DNA of 5,243 bases, taken from Deltaproteobacteria bacterium (GTDB lineage: Bacteria; Desulfobacterota; Desulfarculia; Adiutricales; Adiutricaceae). Below, one piece after another: positions 1-5,170 of this stretch (the stretch's first letter is position 1; every line of letters starts with the position of its first letter). The translations under genes were made by a program, and so were the position numbers. The stretch covers positions 1 through 5,243 of the forward strand of contig JAITJP010000171.1 in assembly GCA_031278835.1 (NCBI GenBank), written 5' to 3'. The notes under the pieces were generated by a model. That model saw only the letters and a program-made list of their open reading frames with translations, was not told the DNA's origin and did not search any database.

Positions 1-1285
1 CCGGTTTGGTCTCCAGGGGCTGGGCCTTGGATTCATCGATGGGCTGGATGGCGATTAGGCCTAGGATTAAAAACAGGCCGTTAAGTAAATACATCAGCCT
101 TACCAAAAGGCCGTATTGATCAAGCTCTCGCCAGTCTTTGGTGCCCTTAAGGCGCCTTTGAACGATTAGGTGGAAAGGTAAGGTCAGTAAGCAAAGCCAA
201 GCCGGCCAAGCCACGAAACCGGAAAGCCATAAATTAATCATCAAAACCCAGATAAGGGGCCACCAAAGCGACTGGGTCAGGGTGGATCTTTCTCGGCCCA
301 GTTTTACGGCCAGGGTTCTCTTGCCAACCTTGGCGTCGTCTTCGATTTCCGGCAGGCTTTGGAAAAATAAAATTCCGGCCACGCCCAGGGCCACGGGTAA
401 GGCCAAGCTGATGATCCGTAATTCGAACTCGCCCGTAAGGGCCATATAGGTGCCCACGGTCATGATCAGGCCCATGTTTAAAAAAACGAAAACCTCACCC
501 AGGCCGCGGTGACCGTATTTTATGGGTGGACAGACGTAGAAAAAACTGGACAGGGCGGCGAAGATGACCAGGATCCAGAGAATGGGGTTGGTTTTTACGA
601 TAAATATGGCCAGGACAAAGGCGGCCAGATAACAAAAGCCGATTACTTTTTTAAGCTGCTCGGGAGAGATCTGACCTTCCTGGATAACCCTTGAACCGCC
701 TAGGGAATCTTTGGTGTCCACGCCCCCGACGTGCTCAAACAAATCGTTGGCTAGGTTGGTGGCCAGATGAACCAGAAAACAGGCGATGAGTATTAGAACA
801 AAAATACAAAGGCTGGCCGTGCCTTGAGCGTACTTGGCCGCGAAATAGCCCAAAAACAAGGGCACCAAGGTGGCCACATAGTAGGTGGGCCTGGAAGCTT
901 TGATCCAGGGCATCAGGTGAAAGGGGGTTTTTTCTTTCACGGTCTGCGGCAAGTTAGCCTGGTCGGATTTTTTCTCCTCCTTTTCGGTGGGAGATTTTTC
1001 CAAATTAGCTTTTTCCGAGGCCTGATCGGCTTTCTTTAAATCTGGCTTTGTTTCCACGGTCTTTGTCTCCTGGCTTGGCGCCTGGTCGGGCTTGACCTGG
1101 TCGGGTTGAGCCTCGGGTTCCTCGGCTTTGGCCTGGTCGGGCTGGGCCTCGGGTTCCGCCGGCTGGGCCTGGTCGGCCTGGGCCTCAAGGGCCCTTGGCT
1201 GGTCCGGGCCTTCAGGGGTTGGCTCTTGGGTTACCGGCTCGTCAAGAGCCAGATCGTCTTTTTTAGGATCTTGTGTTTCGCTCAT
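1..1285 (-). CDS. UbiA-family aromatic prenyltransferase, MenA-like, with long acidic N-terminal extension (3' end cut by window)
   Basis: An integral membrane enzyme of the UbiA superfamily, which transfers a polyprenyl chain to an aromatic acceptor; by its motifs it is closest to MenA (1,4-dihydroxy-2-naphthoate prenyltransferase, menaquinone synthesis). I translated 428 residues from ATG 1283-1285 with no stop before the window edge. Residues 1-122 are hydrophilic, rich in Pro, Glu, Asp, Gln and Lys, and contain 12-residue repeats. The membrane core starts near M125 (MPWIKASRPTYY) and has about 8-9 hydrophobic segments to residue 413. Motif 1 is NLANDLFEHVGGVD (177-190), followed by GGSRVIQEG (196-204) and KYGHRGLGE (256-264). 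Motif 2 is the stretch QSLPEIEDD (309-317) with GKRTLAVKLG (321-330). Two usual Asp positions are Glu here (E184, E313). A GAGAG lies six bases before the ATG; M125 has no such site, so the extension is probably translated. The core looks complete and only a hydrophilic C-terminal tail is missing. Position downstream of dxs fits quinone synthesis; the exact acceptor is not proven. Confidence 0.82.
   Translation of the reverse strand, partial: MSETQDPKKDDLALDEPVTQEPTPEGPDQPRALEAQADQAQPAEPEAQPDQAKAEEPEAQPDQVKPDQAPSQETKTVETKPDLKKADQASEKANLEKSPTEKEEKKSDQANLPQTVKEKTPFHLMPWIKASRPTYYVATLVPLFLGYFAAKYAQGTASLCIFVLILIACFLVHLATNLANDLFEHVGGVDTKDSLGGSRVIQEGQISPEQLKKVIGFCYLAAFVLAIFIVKTNPILWILVIFAALSSFFYVCPPIKYGHRGLGEVFVFLNMGLIMTVGTYMALTGEFELRIISLALPVALGVAGILFFQSLPEIEDDAKVGKRTLAVKLGRERSTLTQSLWWPLIWVLMINLWLSGFVAWPAWLCLLTLPFHLIVQRRLKGTKDWRELDQYGLLVRLMYLLNGLFLILGLIAIQPIDESKAQPLETKP
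1096..1191 (-). repeat. 36-bp in-frame tandem repeat in the prenyltransferase N-terminal extension
   Basis: On the plus strand the segment starting CCTGGTCGG recurs at 1096, 1132 and 1168, a 36-bp period. The first two copies align over their full length with a few substitutions and the third diverges after about 20 bases. On the coding strand this gives 12-residue units of the form [A/P]DQ-x-[Q/K]-x-x-E-P-E-A-Q at residues 37-48 and 49-60, followed by a partial unit. An additional CCTGGTCGGG at 1081 gives the last PDQ. The period is a multiple of three, so copy number can change without a frameshift. Confidence 0.8.
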
Positions 1286-1375
1286 AGTCAACTCTCAGTA
1301 GTTAAAGATATTAAACAGGTAAGAAAAACAAATTTTTAAAACATAAGGCTAGAATAGAAGTGCGAATAAGAAATG

Positions 1376-1404
1376 CTTAGATTTTTTTTCAACAAATTTG
1401 TCAC
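1376..1404 (-). promoter_or_regulatory. Candidate sigma-70-type promoter for the MenA-like gene
   Basis: Read on the minus strand, GTGACA (1399-1404, five of six matches to TTGACA) is separated by 17 bases, including an A8 run, from TCTAAG (1376-1381, four of six matches to TATAAT). Spacing is ideal but the -10 is weak. Transcription would begin near 1368, leaving a leader of roughly 80 bases before the ATG. A palindrome ACAAATTTGT at 1392-1401 overlaps the -35 element and could be an operator. In AT-rich DNA such matches arise by chance, hence low confidence. Confidence 0.3.
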
Positions 1405-1453
1405 GATAACCTGGCTTTTTATCTTGGCAAAATGATTTTTTTTGATTTTTTAC

Positions 1454-1481
1454 AAAACCAGTCGGAAACTTAAGCGGCCGG
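1454..1481 (-). terminator. Weak candidate intrinsic terminator after dxs
   Basis: On the minus strand, CCGGCCG (1475-1481) can pair with CGACTGG (1458-1464) across a 10-base loop, giving a seven-pair stem with one G-U pair and one mismatch. TTTT (1454-1457) follows, then G, T and an A-rich stretch. It lies about 30 bases after the dxs stop, where a terminator would be expected. The imperfect stem and short U tract make it marginal. Confidence 0.3.
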
Positions 1482-1512
1482 ATGGGCTTGTATGATAGTT
1501 TTTGTATGTTTT

Positions 1513-3423
1513 TTAACTTTTTCCAAATAATTCCAGGGCGGCTTTTTCAATGCCTGGGGCGTCTAGGCCCAGTAAGGCGCGCTGTTGGGCCGGGCTGGCC
1601 TGAGCGACCGGGTCATCGCCGAGGCCCAGGGCTTTTACTTTTACCGGGGCCTTTAAATCAAGCCGGCCCAGGGCTTCGCTGACCGCGCCGTTGAGCCCGC
1701 CTTGGAGGATATTTTCCTCAACGGTAATGATTTTTCCGGTTTGGGCCGCTTTCAGGATGGCTTCAAGGTCCAGGGGCTTTATAAAGCGAAGGTTTATGAC
1801 CGTGGCCTCAAGACCATGTGATTTTAAATTTTCGGCCGCCTCCATGGCCGCCCAAACCGGTTGGCCAAGGGCCAAGATGGCCAGATCCTGACCGTCTCTT
1901 AAGATCTCGGCCCGGCCCACTTCCAGAGGCCCGCTCTGGCTTTGGCTGCGGCCGCTCACCGCTCCCCTGGGGTAACGAATGGCCGAGGGGCCGGGTAGGC
2001 TAAAGGCCAGATCGAGCATCTGGGTAAACTCAAACTCGTCTTTGGGGGCCATGACCGTAAAATTCGGCAAAAGCCTTAAATAGCTTAAATCCAAGGCCCC
2101 GTGGTGGGTGGGGCCGTCTTCCCCGACCAGGCCGGCACGATCGACGGCCAGAATCACCGGGAGTTTTTGCAAGGCCACGTCATGATAGAGCTGGTCAAAG
2201 GCCCTTTGCAAAAAAGTCGAGTATATGGCCACCACCGGTTTAAGGCCGGCCACGGCCAGGCCGGCGGCAAAGGCCACGGCGTGCTGCTCGGCAATGCCCA
2301 CGTCAAAAGCCCTTTCGGGATAGAGTTCAAAAAACTTCTCCAGGCCCGTGCCTTGGCTCATGGCCGCCGTGATGGCGTTAATTTTTGGGTCGTTTTTGGC
2401 CGCCTCGATTAGGTATTGCCCAAAAACCTCCGTATAGGAACGCTTATCCTGGACCGGTTCCGTGGGCGGCTCAATTTCCTGGAGAGCGCCCTGACTAGGG
2501 GCCATCTTGGATCGGCCCAGCCCATGAAAGGCCATGGGGTTTTCCTCGGCCGGGGGAAAACCTTTACCCTTGGTGGTAAGAACGTGGAGAATGACCGGAC
2601 GCTTCAGGTTACGGACTTGATTTAAGGCGTGGACCAGACGGTCCAGGTCGTGACCGTCAATGGGGCCAATGTATTTGAAGCCCCAGGCGGCCAAAAACGA
2701 GGTTGGGGAAATGAGGAAGGATTTTAATGATTCCTCGGCCCTTTGAAAGCGTTTGATTAAGCGGCCGCCTCTCTGGGGACTAACCCGCTCAAGAATGCTC
2801 TTGACCCTCTCGCGAAGGACGATATGTTCTTGGGTGGTAAGTTTTAAGGAAAGGTATTGGCTTAAGGCTCCCACGTTGGGACTAATGGACATGCGATTGT
2901 CATTATAAACGACCAGAAGATTTTTCTGAAGTCCTCCGGCGTGGTTTATGGCTTCCAAGGCCATGCCGCCGGTTAAAGCCCCGTCGCCAATGACGGCTAC
3001 GACCGAATTATTTTTTTCAAGTTGATCCCTGGCCACGGCCAGGCCCAAGGCCGCCGAAATCGAGGTTGACGAGTGTCCGGTGTTAAAAATATCGTGGGGG
3101 CTCTCCTCGCGGCGAGGAAAACCCGATAAACCGCCCAGCTGGCGCAAGCTTGAAAAAAGCTCGGCCCGGCCGGTCAGTAGTTTATGGGCATAGGCCTGAT
3201 GCCCGACGTCAAAAATTATTTGATCCTCGGGCGAATCAAAAACGTAGTGTAGGGCCATGATAAGTTCAATAGCCCCCAGCGAAGAAGCCAAGTGCCCCCC
3301 GTTATGGCTCACGACCTTAATCATTAGCGCTCGCATTTCCTCGGCCAGGGCGGCCATCTCGCTAAGATTAAGTTTCTTTAAATCAGCCGGTGATTTTATT
3401 AAAGAGAGCAAATTATTCCCCAA
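1513..3423 (-). CDS. dxs: 1-deoxy-D-xylulose-5-phosphate synthase
   Basis: A cytoplasmic thiamine-diphosphate enzyme that condenses pyruvate with glyceraldehyde 3-phosphate to DXP, the first and often flux-controlling step of the MEP isoprenoid pathway, also feeding thiamine and pyridoxal synthesis. At 636 residues it is full length. Visible landmarks: GGHLAS with H44, DVGHQAYAHKLLTGR with H75, the ThDP motif GDGALTGG (146-153) ending at NDN (174-176), then MSISPNVG, YIGPIDGHD (251-259), TTKGKGFPPAE, DVGIAEQHAVAFAAG with the catalytic-type E379, DRAGLVGEDGPTHHG (428-442) and RYPRG (483-487). The C-terminal domain follows from about residue 510. The first possible start is TTG at 3421-3423, because TGA is in frame a few codons upstream and the first ATG (M23) falls after conserved sequence. 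A second TTG at 3409-3411 (residue 5) has GGGG six bases ahead and gives an N-terminus closer to the family norm. The 257-bp gap before it holds a repeat array and a likely promoter. Confidence 0.97.
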   Translation of the reverse strand: MGNNLLSLIKSPADLKKLNLSEMAALAEEMRALMIKVVSHNGGHLASSLGAIELIMALHYVFDSPEDQIIFDVGHQAYAHKLLTGRAELFSSLRQLGGLSGFPRREESPHDIFNTGHSSTSISAALGLAVARDQLEKNNSVVAVIGDGALTGGMALEAINHAGGLQKNLLVVYNDNRMSISPNVGALSQYLSLKLTTQEHIVLRERVKSILERVSPQRGGRLIKRFQRAEESLKSFLISPTSFLAAWGFKYIGPIDGHDLDRLVHALNQVRNLKRPVILHVLTTKGKGFPPAEENPMAFHGLGRSKMAPSQGALQEIEPPTEPVQDKRSYTEVFGQYLIEAAKNDPKINAITAAMSQGTGLEKFFELYPERAFDVGIAEQHAVAFAAGLAVAGLKPVVAIYSTFLQRAFDQLYHDVALQKLPVILAVDRAGLVGEDGPTHHGALDLSYLRLLPNFTVMAPKDEFEFTQMLDLAFSLPGPSAIRYPRGAVSGRSQSQSGPLEVGRAEILRDGQDLAILALGQPVWAAMEAAENLKSHGLEATVINLRFIKPLDLEAILKAAQTGKIITVEENILQGGLNGAVSEALGRLDLKAPVKVKALGLGDDPVAQASPAQQRALLGLDAPGIEKAALELFGKS

Positions 3424-3449
3424 ATCTAAGATTTTTAGGCCGCTTTGAT

Positions 3450-3477
3450 AATTATAAACTCAATTAAGTTTATAATT
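3450..3477. repeat. Perfect 11-bp AT-rich inverted repeat upstream of dxs
   Basis: AATTATAAACT (3450-3460) and its exact reverse complement AGTTTATAATT (3467-3477) flank a six-base loop, CAATTA. The arm nearest dxs contains the putative -10 element. It is either a dimer-binding operator or an RNA/DNA hairpin; with no GC pairs in the outer stem and no U tract it does not look like a terminator. It sits 27-54 bases upstream of the dxs TTG. Confidence 0.7.
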
Positions 3478-3480
3478 TAA
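3451..3480 (-). promoter_or_regulatory. Candidate dxs promoter with consensus TATAAT
   Basis: The minus strand carries a perfect -10 hexamer, TATAAT, at 3451-3456. Predicted initiation near 3444 leaves a leader of about 20 bases to TTG 3423 or about 32 to TTG 3411. The -35 is poor: the best match is TTAAAT at 3475-3480 with an 18-base spacer, three of six matches. The hexamer lies inside an 11-bp inverted repeat, so a bound regulator could cover it. The position immediately in front of dxs and behind a 171-bp repeat array supports independent transcription of dxs. Confidence 0.45.
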
Positions 3481-3517
3481 AAAAACTTCATGTTTTTTCG
3501 CGACCAAAAATCAGAAG

Positions 3518-3688
3518 CCTAGTCAGCCTAGTCAGACTAGCCAGACTAACCAAACTCACTAAACTCCCTAAGCTAACCGAGCTAACCAAACTCACCAAAC
3601 TCACTAAACTAACCAAACTAACCAAAGTAACTAAACTAACCAAACTAACTTAAGTAACTAAACTAACAAAAATAACCTGATTAACTGG
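3518..3688. repeat. Tandem array of about 19 degenerate 9-bp units, consensus ACTAACCAA
   Basis: From 3518 the plus strand divides without gaps into 19 nonamers. Four are exactly ACTAACCAA (3545, 3608, 3617, 3635). Central units are mostly within two changes of it, while the two at the left edge (CCTAGTCAG) and the last two (AATAACCTG, ATTAACTGG) diverge more. The third base is T in all 19. The last unit overlaps the ispA stop codon at 3681-3683 and the final bases of that gene. In the direction of transcription the unit reads TTGGTTAGT, so the transcript would be G/U-rich and C-poor. The array fills most of the ispA-dxs gap. More divergent ends and a homogenised centre suggest expansion by slippage. 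Function is unknown. Confidence 0.93.
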
Positions 3689-4613
3689 AGCGGCCAAAAA
3701 TCGAACCAATGAGCCATTCCAGTTTAGGCGAGTTAAAGGGTCTTAGCCCGCTCATGGCCCGTTTTATATACAAAGAGACCTGTTCGCTGGCTTGTTCTTG
3801 GCTGATTAAGGTCGTGACCGAGGCCTTGGCTTTTTGGGCGTCCGTGCCCACGTTTTTTCCCATGAGCTGGGCATCGCCCGTGACGTTTAGTTGATCGTCT
3901 GAGATCTGAAAGGCCAGGCCGGCCAAACGGCCCGATGATTCAAAGGCGCTTATGGTCTTTTGGTCGGCTCCGCCCAAGGTGGCCCCCAAGGCCAAACAAG
4001 AACCCATGAGAAAACCGGTTTTCTTACTTTCCATGGTGATTATTTGAGTTAATTCAGGCCTGGCCCCCTCAAAGGCCAAATCCATGGCTTGGCCCCCGAC
4101 CATGCCCAAAGGCCCGATGGCCTTGGCTAAAATAAGCAGGGCCTGGCTGACCCGGCTGGTTGGCTCAGCCAAGTCGCCCAAAAGGGCCGAGGCCAGGGTT
4201 TCAAAGGCCAAGGCTTGGAGGGCGTCTCCGGCCAAGATGGCCAGGGCTTCACCGTAAACCAGATGGCAGGTGGGGCGGCCCCGGCGCAAATCGTCATTGT
4301 CCAAGGCCGGCAAATCGTCATGGATAAGCGAATAGGCGTGGATCATCTCCACGGCCAAAGCCCCGGGCAGGGCCCATTGTTCTTGACCCCCCACGGCCTC
4401 GGCCGCGGCCAAAACCAAGAGGGCCCGTAAACGCTTGCCGCCGCTCTCGAGCGTGTAATTCATGGCCGAAAGTAGCTGACCCACCTCCGGCGGCTCATCG
4501 GCCATGGGCTTTTTTATGGCCTCGGAGAGCTCTTCGTTTAAACGCTTTACCCAGCCCTCTCGCCAAGCCGCCAACTCAGATTGTTCCATTTTGTTTCGAG
4601 CCTCGGTTACCAT
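3681..4613 (-). CDS. ispA: Farnesyl diphosphate synthase (short-chain polyprenyl diphosphate synthase)
   Basis: A cytoplasmic all-alpha trans-prenyltransferase that adds isopentenyl diphosphate to DMAPP and GPP to give farnesyl diphosphate, precursor of quinone side chains and undecaprenyl phosphate. The 310 residues match the family length. Landmarks: GGKRLR (58-63), first aspartate-rich motif DDLPALDND (99-107) with the two-residue insertion typical of bacterial enzymes, RRGRPTCH (110-117), GDAL (129-132), KTG (198-200), FQISDD (235-240), and GKNVGTD (252-258) before KAKAS. Tyr94, five residues before the first motif, is the usual marker for stopping at C15, so FPP rather than GGPP is favoured. 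The second aspartate-rich motif reads DDQLN (239-243) instead of DDxxD, an oddity. The start ATG is 6 bp after the xseB stop, indicating an operon and probable translational coupling, as no clear ribosome binding site is present. M9 (4587-4589), with GAGG about 11 bases ahead, is an alternative start. Confidence 0.95.
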   Translation of the reverse strand: MVTEARNKMEQSELAAWREGWVKRLNEELSEAIKKPMADEPPEVGQLLSAMNYTLESGGKRLRALLVLAAAEAVGGQEQWALPGALAVEMIHAYSLIHDDLPALDNDDLRRGRPTCHLVYGEALAILAGDALQALAFETLASALLGDLAEPTSRVSQALLILAKAIGPLGMVGGQAMDLAFEGARPELTQIITMESKKTGFLMGSCLALGATLGGADQKTISAFESSGRLAGLAFQISDDQLNVTGDAQLMGKNVGTDAQKAKASVTTLISQEQASEQVSLYIKRAMSGLRPFNSPKLEWLIGSIFGRSS

Positions 4614-4619
4614 AAATTT

Positions 4620-4973
4620 CTAACTAAGGTCGTCCTGGTCAAGGTCCTCCCACTGGCCCTCATGGTCCTGGTCTTCATCCTCATCGGCCTCCCCCTCCTC
4701 ATGGTCATCCTGACCTTGGCCAAAATCCAGCCCTTCCAGGGGCGAGACCTCGAGCCCCCCATCGGCGGCTTTGGTTAAAAGTTCCAGACGGGTCTCGGCC
4801 TGGTCTAATTTGGCCGAGAGCTTGCGGCTAAGCTTGATGCCCTCCTCAAAACCGTTTAGGGCTTCATCGAGACTGATGTCGGATTTTTCCAAGCCCTCGA
4901 CTAGCTGTTTTAGCCTTTCCAGACCGGCCTCAAAAGTCTCCTCGGTCTTTTTATTACTTGGTTTTAAACTCAT
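4620..4973 (-). CDS. xseB: Exodeoxyribonuclease VII small subunit with acidic C-terminal tail
   Basis: XseB is the small, helical subunit that associates with XseA to form exonuclease VII, which degrades single-stranded DNA into oligonucleotides in the cytoplasm. The diagnostic core lies at residues 12-66: FEAGLERLKQLVEGLEKSD, then SLDEALNGFEEGIKLSRK and LDQAETRLELL. Family members are usually about 70-90 residues; this one has 117. The excess is a tail from about residue 83, in which 17 of residues 89-117 are Asp or Glu. The tail ends six bases before ispA. xseA is not in the window, which is common because the two subunits are often unlinked. The start at ATG 4971-4973 is set by the family alignment; no good Shine-Dalgarno sequence precedes it, and a 13-base palindrome occupies the usual ribosome-binding position. 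xseB is probably the first gene of an operon with ispA. Confidence 0.93.
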   Translation of the reverse strand: MSLKPSNKKTEETFEAGLERLKQLVEGLEKSDISLDEALNGFEEGIKLSRKLSAKLDQAETRLELLTKAADGGLEVSPLEGLDFGQGQDDHEEGEADEDEDQDHEGQWEDLDQDDLS

Positions 4974-4976
4974 TGT

Positions 4977-4989
4977 GTTAGTAACTAAC
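4977..4989. repeat. 13-base palindrome just upstream of the xseB start
   Basis: GTTAGT and ACTAAC are perfect inverted arms around a single central base, ending three bases before the xseB ATG. The arms resemble the unit of the array between ispA and dxs: the nonamer AGTAACTAA at 4980-4988 is identical to two array units (3626 and 3653). It occupies the place where a ribosome binding site would normally sit. It could be a protein-binding site or simply a stray repeat unit. Confidence 0.55.
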
Positions 4990-5151
4990 CTCGTTAAATA
5001 GTGAAAATGATAAAATAGCCTTAAAATAAAGAAACTTTATCGCCTTATAGTTTTAAAGAGCAAAATTTATGACCAGTCTAAAGGCTAAAAGTCGCGACAA
5101 AAAGCTTATCTTTTAAAGGCCAGACTTGGATTTTTCTCCTTTCGTCTTGAG

Positions 5152-5170
5152 CGCTTTAAAGCGTTATAAT
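5152..5170 (+). promoter_or_regulatory. Candidate plus-strand promoter: TATAAT adjoining a 12-bp palindrome
   Basis: CGCTTTAAAGCG (5152-5163) is a perfect 12-bp palindrome, one base before a consensus -10 hexamer TATAAT at 5165-5170. It therefore falls inside the spacer of any promoter using that -10, a classic repressor position. A -35 is poorly defined: TCGTCT at 5142-5147 with a 17-base spacer matches only three of six positions. If real, it would drive a gene divergent from xseB that starts at or beyond the right edge. Confidence 0.35.

Larger units (their letters stand above)
1286..1512. other. AT-rich intergenic region between dxs and the MenA-like gene
   Basis: These 227 bases separate the dxs stop from the prenyltransferase start. 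They are clearly more AT-rich than the flanking genes and carry several runs of T or A. I see no open reading frame with coding character. The two features I can propose are a weak hairpin near the dxs end and a weak promoter nearer the prenyltransferase. A 10-bp palindrome, ACAAATTTGT (1392-1401), overlaps the -35 element of that promoter. The gap suggests the prenyltransferase is at least partly transcribed on its own. Confidence 0.6.
3424..3517. other. dxs leader and promoter region between the start codon and the repeat array
   Basis: These bases lie between the dxs start and the first array unit. They hold the AT-rich inverted repeat with its TATAAT and a short A/T-rich spacer. They also hold a 13-base segment at 3500-3512 resembling the end of ispA. 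No good Shine-Dalgarno sequence precedes the TTG at 3421-3423. No coding sequence is seen. Confidence 0.5.

Noticed and set aside
1106..1339. Plus-strand open frame rich in Leu and Gly opposite the prenyltransferase start
   Set aside because: It is the antisense shadow of the repetitive N-terminal coding region; no family resemblance and no separate signal.
3257..3448. Plus-strand open frame overlapping the dxs 5' end
   Set aside because: It is antisense to well-conserved Dxs sequence and shows no recognisable motif.
3518..3688. CRISPR array
   Set aside because: Units are contiguous 9-mers without spacers or longer conserved repeats; it is a simple tandem array.
3518..3688. Telomere-like repeat or coding repeat (Leu-Thr-Lys or Leu-Val-Ser)
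   Set aside because: Resemblance to CTAACC telomere units is superficial with a 9-base period and only GG doublets. The coding readings lack a start with a ribosome binding site and are interrupted by stops.
3684..3700. Intrinsic terminator directly after ispA
   Set aside because: No GC-rich stem followed by a T run is found on the minus strand after the ispA stop; the sequence goes straight into the nonamer array.
4581..5001. Two plus-strand open frames opposite xseB and the ispA start, one strongly hydrophobic
   Set aside because: The hydrophobic run is the complement of the GAY/GAR codons of the acidic XseB tail, so it is a codon artefact rather than a membrane protein.
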